A stretch of DNA of 60,400 nucleotides from Streptomyces blattellae (GTDB taxonomy: Bacteria > Actinomycetota > Actinomycetes > Streptomycetales > Streptomycetaceae): NCBI RefSeq assembly GCF_009709555.1, contig NZ_WJBG01000131.1:1-60400 (forward strand), written 5' to 3'. Shown piece after piece: positions 8,701 through 16,788 of the stretch (position 1 is the stretch's first letter; each line of letters starts with the position of its first letter). A program made the translations under genes and the position numbers. The notes under the pieces were generated by a model, which saw nothing but the letters and a program-made list of their open reading frames with translations, had not been told where the DNA came from and made no database searches.

Positions 8701-9033
8701 TCAGCTCCCCTCAGGATCGTCGGAGCGCTGCGGCTCCGTGGGCTGCGGGGGCTGCGGGGGCTGGACGATGATGGTGACGGTCGGCGGGTCGAGCCGCCGG
8801 CCCCGCCAGACGTCGATCGCCCGTTGCGCGGCCACCTGCACGACGGCCCCGGCGGCGCCACTGACCAGTGCCTCCAGCATCGCGACGGCGAGTCCACCGT
8901 CGAGGGTGCCCTGCTCTCCGGCCGTCTCCAGCCGCCAGGCCAGACCTGTCTCCCGCGCCAGTTCCTCAAGGAGTTCGGCGGGCTCGTCCAGCCCGACCGG
9001 TCCCTCGACCTTCACGGAGATCGTCGCCGTCAT
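8701..9033 (-). CDS. EACC1-like effector-associated adaptor protein
   Basis: 110 residues from the ATG at 9033; the frame remains open to 9075 but the upstream part looks non-coding. The layout matches the effector-associated constant component 1 family: a first strand TATISVKVEG, a helix PAELLEELARETGLAWRLE, the Gly-rich helix GGLAVAMLEALVSGAAGAVV, then AIDVWRGRRLDPPTVTIIVQ, and a Pro-rich tail. EACC1 proteins are described as invariant partners of variable effectors (including caspases) in actinobacterial conflict systems. The gene lies 5 bases upstream of the caspase gene, which strongly supports the pairing. The family call is by pattern, without a profile search. Confidence 0.7.
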   Translation of the reverse strand: MTATISVKVEGPVGLDEPAELLEELARETGLAWRLETAGEQGTLDGGLAVAMLEALVSGAAGAVVQVAAQRAIDVWRGRRLDPPTVTIIVQPPQPPQPTEPQRSDDPEGS

Positions 9034-9120
9034 GCTTCCGTGCCTCCCCCGCCGCGGTACGCCGTACACATCCACTCTGCCAGCCGCGACGCCCGCTCCG
9101 CGAGGGCGACTTGAAGCGCG

Positions 9121-9366
9121 TTACAGGATCAGTACGGAAGAGACGAACGCCCCCCAGGTCTCCGGGGACAGGGCCAACTGACGCTCCTCAGGGGCCTTGG
9201 AGTCGCGTACGTGGATGGTGGCGGGGGTGTGGGCGACCTCGACGCAGTCGCCGGAAGCGCTGCTGCTGTAGCTGGACTTGCGCCAGGCGAGGGCGACCTC
9301 GACGCAGTCGCCGTCGCCGCCGCTGCTGTAGCTCGACTTGAACCACGTCAGTTCGCTGGTGCTCAT
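9121..9366 (-). CDS. DUF397 protein with an internal 20-residue duplication
   Basis: 81 residues. DUF397 proteins are small partners of Scr1/XRE regulators in Streptomyces. The hallmark W-x-K-S-S-Y-S-S motif and the GDCVEVA motif occur twice: WFKSSYSSGGDGDCVEVA and WRKSSYSSSASGDCVEVA, produced by an exact 60-bp spacing between the repeats at 9231 and 9291. The usual C-terminal HVRDSKAPE block follows. The start overlaps the stop of the XRE gene by 4 bases. The downstream EACC1-like gene starts 87 bases further on. Confidence 0.88.
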   Translation of the reverse strand: MSTSELTWFKSSYSSGGDGDCVEVALAWRKSSYSSSASGDCVEVAHTPATIHVRDSKAPEERQLALSPETWGAFVSSVLIL

Positions 9367-10196
9367 AGCTCTCCTCGCATCCGCTGCAACAGGCCCACGG
9401 AGTCCGCCATGCTGCGAGCCTGCGCACGCATCCTGGCATATCGCCTCTGGAGAACGCTTACCACTTTCCGGTCGGTGATCAGTTGGCCGCTCTCCTGTCC
9501 CTCAATGTAGGCGAACCACTTGTTCTCCGGCGTCTCCAGCAGCTGGACGGGGCCTTGCAGTCCTGAATGTGACTGCTGCACCAGCGGCATGATCTGGATC
9601 TCGACGTTGCGCAATGCGGCGAGTTCCAGGGCGTGGTCGATGAGCGCACGCGTTACTTCCGCACCTCCCGTCTGCCGCAGGAACACGTGCTCTTCGATGA
9701 TGAAGCAGAACGAGGTGTTCGGCCGGTCCCGCAGCAACTGCTGTCGCTCCGCTCGTGCGGTCCATCGCTCCCCGATCTGCGTGTCGTCCAGCGGTGGAAC
9801 GTTGTCGACGGCCATCGCCTGCGCGTACGTCTGTGTCTGCAACAAGCCGGGGATCATGCGGGATTCGTACGTCCAGAGGGTGATCGCCGTCTTCTCCAGC
9901 TGGGCCCACTGCCGGAACCATGCCGCCAGCCCCGGTTGGCGAGACAGATGCCGCGCAGCCTTCCGCACGGCCCCCGTATTCCCCAGCACCGGCTCCGACC
10001 GCTCCGGAAAGGTCGGATCCGGCATCCGCCGCCCCAGCTCCACCGATGCCACGGTGTGTTTGGACAGCCCTACCAGCTCCCCGAACTCCTCCCGGCTCAA
10101 CCCGGCATGCTCCCGCAACGCCTGCACGACCGCCCCGAACGTCCGCAGACTGTCCGACGCCTCCGGCTCACCGCCACCCACCGCACCATCGACCAC
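9363..10196 (-). CDS. Scr1-family XRE transcriptional regulator (DUF5753)
   Basis: 277 residues, GTG start. An N-terminal HTH_3 domain (about residues 18-75: FGAVVQALREHAGLSREEF, then LVGLSKHTVASVELGRRMP) is followed by the DUF5753 domain with its characteristic SRMIPGLLQTQTYAQAM and HALELAALRNVEIQIMPL. Such proteins pair with DUF397 partners as toxin-antitoxin-like or developmental regulators. The gene is divergent from an RsbW-like ATPase. The shared upstream region contains GTACG at 10260-10264 and CGTAC at 10274-10278, a 5-bp inverted repeat that could be an operator. Confidence 0.88.
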   Translation of the reverse strand: MVDGAVGGGEPEASDSLRTFGAVVQALREHAGLSREEFGELVGLSKHTVASVELGRRMPDPTFPERSEPVLGNTGAVRKAARHLSRQPGLAAWFRQWAQLEKTAITLWTYESRMIPGLLQTQTYAQAMAVDNVPPLDDTQIGERWTARAERQQLLRDRPNTSFCFIIEEHVFLRQTGGAEVTRALIDHALELAALRNVEIQIMPLVQQSHSGLQGPVQLLETPENKWFAYIEGQESGQLITDRKVVSVLQRRYARMRAQARSMADSVGLLQRMRGEL

Positions 10197-10326
10197 CGTC
10201 GGTCACCTCCCGCGCATATGGTCACGGCCGGTCACAAGTACTGTCCACCCCGTAACCGTGTACGGTTGCACAGCGTACGTGGCGCCTACCTGGTGAACTG
10301 TCGGGCCCAACCGCCAAATTGGGCAC

Positions 10327-10830
10327 ATGCCCGCACCCCACGCCCCCCAACCCCCGGTTACCGTACGTACGTTCACCCAGCGCCTCAGCGCCACCCCCCG
10401 CGGCGCCCGCCTGGCAAGGCACCTGGCCCTGAACGAACTCCACACCTGGGGCATCCCGCACGGCAGCGACGCCTCCGAAACCGTCGCGGTGATCGTCGCC
10501 GAACTGGCCGCCAACGCCGTGACCCACGGCCGTGTCCCCGGCCGGGACTTCGAGCTGCGCCTGTCGCTGCCCACGGGCAGCGTCCGCATCGAGGTCAGTG
10601 ACACCTGTACCGAACTCCGCCCCCCGAAACCCGGTGACGTACGGCTGCCCCGCCCCCTCGACGAGCACGGACGCGGCCTCGTGCTCGTCGAGGCACTGGC
10701 CGACCGGTGGGAGGTGCTGGACCGGGACGCTCCCGGCAAGACCATCCGCGCGGAGGTGGACCTGCCGGGGTGGCTGGCTCGCTTCGGTGTCCGGCGGTCG
10801 CCAACTCCTGTGACGCGCGCGAGCCATTGA
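10327..10830 (+). CDS. RsbW-like ATP-binding protein (HATPase_c, anti-sigma type)
   Basis: 167 residues with a GHKL ATPase fold: the N box VAVIVAELAANAVTHG (near residues 56-71), the G1 motif IEVSDTCTELRP (Asp contacting adenine) and the G2 box EHGRGLVLVEALADRW. In Streptomyces these stand-alone proteins act as anti-sigma-factor kinases or orphan regulators, and commonly neighbour XRE/DUF397 pairs as here, where it is divergently transcribed. Sigma-factor partner unknown. Confidence 0.85.
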   Translation: MPAPHAPQPPVTVRTFTQRLSATPRGARLARHLALNELHTWGIPHGSDASETVAVIVAELAANAVTHGRVPGRDFELRLSLPTGSVRIEVSDTCTELRPPKPGDVRLPRPLDEHGRGLVLVEALADRWEVLDRDAPGKTIRAEVDLPGWLARFGVRRSPTPVTRASH

Positions 10831-10876
10831 CGTGCAAGTGATTCGATTCTACGGTCCGTCCGAAGTGACGATCGTT

Positions 10877-10892
10877 GTTCGAAATACAGAAC
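10877..10892 (+). promoter_or_regulatory. Operator-like site GTTCGAAATACAGAAC ahead of the GH43 gene
   Basis: GTTC and GAAC flank an 8-base centre. Fourteen of 16 positions match the reverse complement of the site at 20598-20613 in the sugar operon, and it is related to sites at 22897 and 22916. It lies 14 bases ahead of the GTG start and just before the AGGAG. Confidence 0.55.
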
Positions 10893-10905
10893 AGGAGCGT
10901 CCCCT

Positions 10906-12372
10906 GTGAGCCGCACTCGCATGATCCGCAAGAGAACCGCCGCACGTCGCCTACTGACCCTGCTGGCCGCGCTGATCTTCCTGCTGGGACTGGGACAGTC
11001 CTCCGCGAGCGCGGCCTCCTTCGCCAACCCCGTCAAGGCGCAGAAGGGCGCCGACCCCTGGATCTCGTACCACGACGGCAACTACTACATGGTGACGACG
11101 AGTTGGACCGACGTCATCACCATGCGCAAGTCCACCACCCTCGCCGGGCTCAACACCGCGCCCAGCGTCCAGGTGTGGCAGGGCGACGCGGCCTCGCGGT
11201 GCTGCAACATCTGGGCGCCGGAGATCCACTTCATCAACGGCCGCTGGTACCTGTACTACGTCGCAGGCCAGAACGTCTCCGACTACATCCCCACACAGCG
11301 CACCCACGTGCTGGAGAGCGCCGGCTCCGACCCCATGGGGCCGTACACCTACCGCGGCCAGCTCAACTCGGCCTGGATGCTGGACCCCACGGTCGCCACG
11401 ATCAACGGCAGCCTCTATCTGTTCGGCAGCGCGAGCGACGGCACCCAGAACCTGGTCGCCGCGCGGATGTCCAACCCCTACACCCTCGCCACCGGCTTCT
11501 CCACCATCTCCAGGCCGACCAACTCCTGGGAGACCTCCGGCGGCGCGGTGAACGAGGGCCCGGAGATCCTGCAACGCAACGGCCAGACGTACCTGATCTA
11601 CTCGGCCAGCGGCTGCTGGACCCCCGACTACAAACTCGGCCAGCTCACCCTCACCGGCTCCGACCCGCTCTCCGCGTCCTCCTGGACCAAGAAGTCCACG
11701 CCGGTCTTCCAGCGCAACGACTCCGCGGGCGTCTACGGGCCCGGCCATAACGGCTTCTTCACCTCACCCGACGGCACCGAGAACTGGATCGTCTACCACG
11801 CCAACGACGCCGCGAGCGAGGGCTGCGACAACGGGCGTACGACCCGCGCCCAGGAGTTCACCTGGAACTCCGACGGCACCCCGAACTTCGGCACACCGGT
11901 CCGCCTCGGCACCAGCATGACCGGCCCGTCGGGCGAACCGGCCGCCGCCTCCACGACGTACACCCTCACCAACCGCAACAGCGGCAAGTGCCTTGACGTG
12001 GCCGGGGGTTCGACGGCCGACGGGGCCAACGTCCAGCAGTGGACGTGCAGCGGCGGCAGCAATCAGAGGTGGCGGCTGGAGGACCTGGGCGACGACACCC
12101 ACCGCCTGGTGAACGTCGCCACCGGCAAGGTCCTCGACACCGAGAACTGCTCCTCCGCCGACGGCGCCGACCTGCGCCAGTGGTCCTGGCTGAACAACAC
12201 CTGCCAACGCTTCCGCTTCATCGCGACGGACAGCGGCTACGTCAGGATCGTCAACCAGGCAACGGGCAAGGTGGCCGACGTCGCGAACTGCTCGACTGCG
12301 GACGGGGCGGACGTAAGGCAGTGGTCGTGGCTGAACAACACCTGCCAACAGTGGAGATTGAACCCGGTCTAG
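10906..12372 (+). CDS. Secreted GH43 glycosidase with ricin-type lectin domain (arabinofuranosidase-like)
   Basis: 488 residues with an N-terminal signal peptide (Arg/Lys-rich start, hydrophobic core about 16-30, Ala-rich cleavage region near 36). The GH43 five-blade propeller shows the three expected acidic residues: Asp50 in GADPWIS (base), Asp160 in MLDPTVA (modulator) and Glu217 in VNEGPEI (acid). Residues about 350-488 form a three-repeat beta-trefoil with QQW, RQW and RQW motifs (ricin/CBM13), probably binding arabinoxylan or galactan side chains. A well-placed AGGAG supports the GTG start; an ATG five codons in is possible. The shared operator motif suggests co-regulation with the ABC sugar operon that lies downstream on the other strand. 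Confidence 0.9.
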   Translation: MSRTRMIRKRTAARRLLTLLAALIFLLGLGQSSASAASFANPVKAQKGADPWISYHDGNYYMVTTSWTDVITMRKSTTLAGLNTAPSVQVWQGDAASRCCNIWAPEIHFINGRWYLYYVAGQNVSDYIPTQRTHVLESAGSDPMGPYTYRGQLNSAWMLDPTVATINGSLYLFGSASDGTQNLVAARMSNPYTLATGFSTISRPTNSWETSGGAVNEGPEILQRNGQTYLIYSASGCWTPDYKLGQLTLTGSDPLSASSWTKKSTPVFQRNDSAGVYGPGHNGFFTSPDGTENWIVYHANDAASEGCDNGRTTRAQEFTWNSDGTPNFGTPVRLGTSMTGPSGEPAAASTTYTLTNRNSGKCLDVAGGSTADGANVQQWTCSGGSNQRWRLEDLGDDTHRLVNVATGKVLDTENCSSADGADLRQWSWLNNTCQRFRFIATDSGYVRIVNQATGKVADVANCSTADGADVRQWSWLNNTCQQWRLNPV

Positions 12373-12376
12373 CGCA

Positions 12377-12440
12377 CGCGCCCCATAGGGGCGCGGGGCT
12401 GTATCAATTTGCGGCTCCGCCGCGTGGGCGCGACCAGCCA
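12377..12440. terminator. Double hairpin downstream of GH43, part of a common Streptomyces intergenic element
   Basis: CGCGCCCC-ATA-GGGGCGCG (12377-12395) is followed by GCGGC-TCC-GCCGC (12411-12423) and the phrase gtgggcgcgaccagccac. From memory, this composite recurs between genes in many Streptomyces genomes. It probably ends GH43 transcription and, from the other strand, that of the PLP enzyme gene. Confidence 0.65.
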
Positions 12441-12490
12441 CAACGAACCGAAAGTCGCCCAAGTACCCGCACCCCTGCGGCGATAAGTCG

Positions 12491-14101
12491 CTACCCGGCC
12501 TGCCCCGCCGCACTGGGCCAACTCCCGGCATTGGGCCACCCGGTAGCAGGCGCGGGCGTCAGCCCGTTCGTCCCCCGCACCTGCGCGGCAGTCAGCCCAC
12601 CCCGAGCCGGCACCCCGGGCGGGGTGGGCCCCACCGGCTGGGCCGCCGCCGCGGCGGCGGCCGGGAACTGCGCGGCTGCGGGGAACTGCGCGGCGGCGGG
12701 CTGCGGCGCGGGAACGGGCTGCGGTGCAGGAATCGGCTGCGGCGCCGGGACGGGTTGGGGCGCCGGAACCGGCTGGGGCACAGGCGCAGGCACCGCCGCA
12801 GGCGCAGGCACAGGCATCGGCTGCGGATAGCCCTGCGCGGCAACCGGCTGCGGCATACCGCCGGAGGCCATCGCCGCCAGGCCCTGCACACCCGCCCCGT
12901 TGGTCTGCCCGACCAGCCGGTCCACCGCCGCCGTACCCGAGCTGTAGTTGGTCCCTGTACCCAGCTCGGGCACGGCGGCTCCCCTCCTGGTCCCGTAGAG
13001 CACCTGTTCCAGGCCGGACACCAGGCGACGCACGTCGACCTGAGGGCGCACCACGAGTCGCAGGAAGCGGCTGGAGGAACCGATCTTGTTGCCGCACTCG
13101 CGGACCAGGATCCGGTGCTCGGTGAGCAGCCGGTCCCGGACCACGGTGCCTTCGGCGCCCACGGGGAGGCGCACGAAGAGGAAATTGCCCTGGGAGGGGT
13201 AGACCGTGAGGCCGGGCAGCGCGGAGAGCTGGCTGGCCATGTCCAGGCGGTCGCGGCGCACCTGGTGCAGGCTCTGCGCGTACTCCGGGCCGTGGTTCTT
13301 CAGCATGAACACCACGTGTTCGGCGAAGGCGTTGAGGTTCCACTTCGGCAGCATGGAGCGGACCCGGCCCGCGAGCGCCGGGTTGGCGACGAGGTAGCCG
13401 AAGCGTATGCCGTGCAGCCCGAAGTTCTTGCCGAGGCTGCGCAGGACGATCACGTTGGGGCGGAGCATCGCCTCATGGACGACCGACGGTTCCTGCTCGG
13501 CGTCCGCGAACTCCAGGAACGACTCGTCGATGACGATCAGGTCCCGGTCGGCCATGGCGTCCATGAACTGCACCAGCGCGTGCTTGTGCAGATAGCCGCC
13601 GTCGGGGTTGTTCGGGTTGCAGATCACGGCGACGCGGGTGCCGCGGGCCCGGATGAAGTCGGCGTACTGCGCGAGGTCGAGGGCGAATCCGCTGGACTCC
13701 TGGAGCGGGAACATGTCGACCCGCTTGCCGGTCTCCATCGGCTGGTCGGTCCAGCGGCCGAAGGTCGGGACCGGGATGGCGAGTGACTCACGCACCATCA
13801 GGTGGTCGATCCAGGTGATCAGCTCGGTCGAGCCGTTGCCCATCGCGACGGCCTGCGGCGGGAGTTGGAGGAGGTTGCACAGCTCGGCCGTGATGGTGTC
13901 GGCGCTGCTGGGGTAGTACGTGATGATGTCGCGCAACCGGCCCGCCATGTCGTCGAACATGGCGGGCGTGGGGAAGTACGGATTGCACGGGATACAGAAG
14001 TCGATCGGGCCGGCCCCGTCGCCTCCCTCGCGGGTCAGCGCGGCCATCGACGGGCTGTGCGCCGCCGTGCTGCGGAACAGCGAGGTGACGTTCTCAGCCA
14101 T
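12491..14101 (-). CDS. Histidinol-phosphate-aminotransferase-like PLP enzyme with Pro/Gln/Ala-rich tail
   Basis: 536 residues. Residues 1-380 are a fold-type I aminotransferase: GNGSTELITW (phosphate-binding region), VICNPNNPDGGYLH (Asn contacting PLP), IVIDESFLEF (Asp at the pyridine N), and SLGKNFGLHGIRFGY (Schiff-base Lys). Substrate Arg candidates lie in SSRFLRLVVRP. Beyond residue 400 the protein becomes low complexity with repeated PVPAPQ and QFPAAA units (12640-12830), a tail of about 130 residues not present in HisC enzymes. It is probably cytoplasmic. It lies downstream of the sugar operon but is separated by a hairpin. True substrate is uncertain; some relatives act on phosphonate or amino acid precursors. 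Confidence 0.78.
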   Translation of the reverse strand: MAENVTSLFRSTAAHSPSMAALTREGGDGAGPIDFCIPCNPYFPTPAMFDDMAGRLRDIITYYPSSADTITAELCNLLQLPPQAVAMGNGSTELITWIDHLMVRESLAIPVPTFGRWTDQPMETGKRVDMFPLQESSGFALDLAQYADFIRARGTRVAVICNPNNPDGGYLHKHALVQFMDAMADRDLIVIDESFLEFADAEQEPSVVHEAMLRPNVIVLRSLGKNFGLHGIRFGYLVANPALAGRVRSMLPKWNLNAFAEHVVFMLKNHGPEYAQSLHQVRRDRLDMASQLSALPGLTVYPSQGNFLFVRLPVGAEGTVVRDRLLTEHRILVRECGNKIGSSSRFLRLVVRPQVDVRRLVSGLEQVLYGTRRGAAVPELGTGTNYSSGTAAVDRLVGQTNGAGVQGLAAMASGGMPQPVAAQGYPQPMPVPAPAAVPAPVPQPVPAPQPVPAPQPIPAPQPVPAPQPAAAQFPAAAQFPAAAAAAAQPVGPTPPGVPARGGLTAAQVRGTNGLTPAPATGWPNAGSWPSAAGQAG

Positions 14102-14152
14102 GGAACCTCCGTATGGGGCGGACCCGGTGGGGACGACCGGGTCCGTCGTCTT

Positions 14153-14186
14153 GGGGCGGCCCGCGCGGGGGAGCGCGGGCCGTCCC
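14153..14186. terminator. GC-rich hairpin after the aldose epimerase gene
   Basis: CGGCCCGCGC and GCGCGGGCCG pair around GGGGGA (14157-14182), extended outward by one G-T and three G-C pairs. It lies about 80 bases beyond the epimerase stop on the minus strand. Confidence 0.7.
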
Positions 14187-14263
14187 TACATACGGATGCC
14201 TGTGAGGCGCCGTTCAACAGCTGTGGATTCGACGGAAAGTCGTGACGCCGCCGTGCGGCCGGA

Positions 14264-15409
14264 TCACGCCCCGAAGGAGTGAACCGTGGTCGAACGGTAC
14301 GTCTGCCCAGGTCGCAGCAGGGTCGACGGGAACGACGGCTGGTTCGGCGAGTCCGGGAAGTGCTGCGTCTCCAGGCACAGCGCGTCGCCCTGGCGGTAGG
14401 TGCGGCCGCTCGGGCCCACGAGCGTGCCGTCCAGGAAGTTGCCGGAGTAGAACTGCAGGCCCGGCTCGGTGGTCGCCATCGTCAGGGTGCGGCCGGAGGC
14501 GGGGTCCTTGAGCGTGGCGATCCACTCGGGCCTTGCCGTGATGCCCTTGTCCAGCACCCAGTTGTGGTCGATGCCCTTGCCGTACAGCAGCTGCTGGTGC
14601 GCCTCGCGGATGTCCTCGCCGATCGCCTTGGTGCGGCGGAAGTCGAAGGGGGTGCCCGCGACGGGGGCCAGCTCACCGGTGGGGATGAGGCCCGAGTCGA
14701 CGGGGGTGTAGCGGGAGGCGGCGATCTTCAGCTCGTGGTTCTCGATCGTGCCGCTGCCCTCGCCGGCGAGGTTCCAGTAGACGTGGCTGGTGAGGTTGAC
14801 GACGGTGGCCTTGTCGGTGGTGGCCTCGTAGTCGATGCGCCAGTCGCCGCTCCGGGTGAGGGTGTACGTCACCTTCACCCGGAGCGTGCCCGGGTAGCCC
14901 ATCTCGCCGTCGACGCTCGTGTAGTACAGGTACAGGCCGACGTCCGAGCCCTTGGTGAACGGCTCGATGTCCCACACCCGCTTGTCGAAGCCCTGCGCAC
15001 CGCCGTGCAGGCTGTTCGCGCCGTCGTTGACGGACAGCTGGTAGCTCTTGCCGTCGAGGGTGAACCTGCCCTGGCCTATGCGGTTGCCGTAGCGGCCGAT
15101 CAGCGCGCCGAAGTACGGGCTCTTGGCGACGTAGTCCTCGATGTTGTCGAAGCCCAGCGACACGTTGGTGTAGCGACCGCGCCGGTCGGGGATCTCCAGG
15201 GACTGGACGATGCCGCCGTAGGAGAGGACCTTCAGCTTCGTGCCGCCGTTCTCCAGCGACCAGCTGTAGATCTTCGTGCCGTCGGCGAGCGTGCCGAAGA
15301 GCGACTTCACCGGCTTCCTGCCTCCCGTGGCGTGCGCGTTGCCGATGGACGCGGCGGTGATCCCCGCCGCCGCGGCTCCGGCCATGACCGTGCGTCTGCT
15401 CATATCCAT
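14264..15409 (-). CDS. Tat-exported aldose 1-epimerase (GalM-like)
   Basis: 381 residues starting MDMSRRTVMAG, a twin-arginine signal followed by an Ala-rich core, so it is probably extracellular. GalM features are complete: ANSLHGGAQGFDKRVW, the catalytic His in NLTSHVYWNLAG and the catalytic Glu in LCLETQHFPDSPNQP. It would interconvert alpha and beta anomers of aldoses outside the cell before uptake. AGGAG precedes the ATG by 7 bases. It follows the ABC permease gene but a canonical terminator lies between, so it may have its own promoter. Confidence 0.88.
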   Translation of the reverse strand: MDMSRRTVMAGAAAAGITAASIGNAHATGGRKPVKSLFGTLADGTKIYSWSLENGGTKLKVLSYGGIVQSLEIPDRRGRYTNVSLGFDNIEDYVAKSPYFGALIGRYGNRIGQGRFTLDGKSYQLSVNDGANSLHGGAQGFDKRVWDIEPFTKGSDVGLYLYYTSVDGEMGYPGTLRVKVTYTLTRSGDWRIDYEATTDKATVVNLTSHVYWNLAGEGSGTIENHELKIAASRYTPVDSGLIPTGELAPVAGTPFDFRRTKAIGEDIREAHQQLLYGKGIDHNWVLDKGITARPEWIATLKDPASGRTLTMATTEPGLQFYSGNFLDGTLVGPSGRTYRQGDALCLETQHFPDSPNQPSFPSTLLRPGQTYRSTTVHSFGA

Positions 15410-15499
15410 ATGCGGCTCCTGGTGGTTGGGGGAAACCAGTTCCCCCGCCTGTGTGATGAGTAGTCGTGCGGTGTCTTGCTGGATCGCAGCTTTCGGAAG

Positions 15500-15531
15500 A
15501 AAAATCGGGCCCCGCCGGTCGGCGGGGCCCG
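15500..15531 (-). terminator. Rho-independent terminator after mmsB
   Basis: An 11-bp stem, CGGGCCCCGCC/GGCGGGGCCCG with loop GGTC (15506-15531), is followed on the minus strand by a T-rich run (read as aaaaat on the plus strand). This is a textbook terminator 7 bases after the permease stop and separates the transporter operon from the epimerase gene. Confidence 0.85.
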
Positions 15532-15537
15532 AGTCGT

Positions 15538-16788
15538 TTACGAACCGACCCTGCGCTTGTTCCACACGTCGAAGCCGACCGCGGCCAGCAGGGCGAGGCC
15601 CTTGATGACCTGTTGCCAGTCGGTGCCGACGCTGAGGAGGTTCATGCCGTTGTTCAGCACGCCGAGGACCAGGCCGCCGATGATCGCGCCGAGGACGGTT
15701 CCCACACCGCCGCTCATGGACGCGCCACCGATGAACGCCGAGGCGATCGCCTCCAGTTCGAAGTTGGTGCCGGCCTTCGGAGAGGCCGCGTTCAGGCGGG
15801 CGGCTACCACCAGACCCGCCAGGGCCGCGAGCACGCCCATGTTCAGGAAGACGTAGAAGGTGACCTTCTTGTCCTTGACGCCGGACAGCTTCGCGGCCGG
15901 CAGGTTGCCGCCGATCGCGTAGATGTGCCGGCCGAAGACCGCATTGCGCATGACGTAGCCGTAGCCGACCACCAGCACACCGAGGACGAGCAGGATGACC
16001 GGGGCGCCCTTGTAGCTGGCGAGCAGCATGGTCAGGGTGATGATCGCTGCGCTGATCGCGACCAGCTTCAGCAGGAAGAGGCTGCGCGGGGCCACCTCCA
16101 GGTCGAACTCCAGCGAACGCCGGCGCTCGCGGACCTCCTGGAGCAGCACGAAGGCCAGCAGGACGAAGCCCAGCAACAGGGTGATGTTGTGGTAGTTGGT
16201 GTCCGGGCCGGACTCCGGCAGGAAGCCGTTGCCGAGCTTCTGGAGCCCGTCCGGGAAGGGGCCGAGGGTCTGGCCCTCCAGGAGGATCTCCGTCATGCCG
16301 CGGAAGAGCAGCATGCCGGCCAGGGTGACGATGAAGGAGGGTATGCCGAGATACGCGATCAGAAAGCCCTGGATCGAGCCCGCGACCGCGCCCACGACCA
16401 GGCACAGCACCAGCGCCAGTGGCCAGGCCACGTCGTTCTCGACCGTCAGCACGGCGGCGAACGCGCCGATGAAAGCGGTCAGTGAGCCGACCGACAGGTC
16501 GATGTGCCCCGCGATGATCACCAGCATCATGCCGATCGCGAGGATCAGGATGTAGCTGTTCTGCAGCACCAGGTTGGAGACGTTGCGCGGCAGCAGCAGG
16601 TCGCCGTCGGTCCACACCTGGAACAGCACCACGATCAGGCCGAGCGCGATCAGCATGCCGTACTGCCGCATGTTGCGGCGCAGGCCGTCCAGCACCAGCT
16701 GGAGCAGGCCCCCGCCGGAGGAGGACGACCCCCCGCTCCCGCCCGGCGGCGCCGCGGCCGGGACCTTGTCCGTCACATCCGTGCTCAT
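15538..16788 (-). CDS. mmsB: Multiple-monosaccharide ABC transporter permease
   Basis: 416 residues with about 10-11 hydrophobic helices after a Ser/Gly-rich cytoplasmic start. The BPD_transp_2 signatures are [21 protein letters not shown] and the coupling region [19 protein letters not shown]. It matches MmsB/GguB-type permeases that pair with MmsA and ChvE. The ATG overlaps the ATPase stop by 4 bases. Confidence 0.9.
   Translation of the reverse strand: MSTDVTDKVPAAAPPGGSGGSSSSGGGLLQLVLDGLRRNMRQYGMLIALGLIVVLFQVWTDGDLLLPRNVSNLVLQNSYILILAIGMMLVIIAGHIDLSVGSLTAFIGAFAAVLTVENDVAWPLALVLCLVVGAVAGSIQGFLIAYLGIPSFIVTLAGMLLFRGMTEILLEGQTLGPFPDGLQKLGNGFLPESGPDTNYHNITLLLGFVLLAFVLLQEVRERRRSLEFDLEVAPRSLFLLKLVAISAAIITLTMLLASYKGAPVILLVLGVLVVGYGYVMRNAVFGRHIYAIGGNLPAAKLSGVKDKKVTFYVFLNMGVLAALAGLVVAARLNAASPKAGTNFELEAIASAFIGGASMSGGVGTVLGAIIGGLVLGVLNNGMNLLSVGTDWQQVIKGLALLAAVGFDVWNKRRVGS

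Noticed and set aside
9121..10196. XRE/DUF397 pair as integral components of the caspase module
   Set aside because: Such pairs are very common in Streptomyces, and an 87-base gap separates them from the EACC1-like gene; the link is possible but unsupported.
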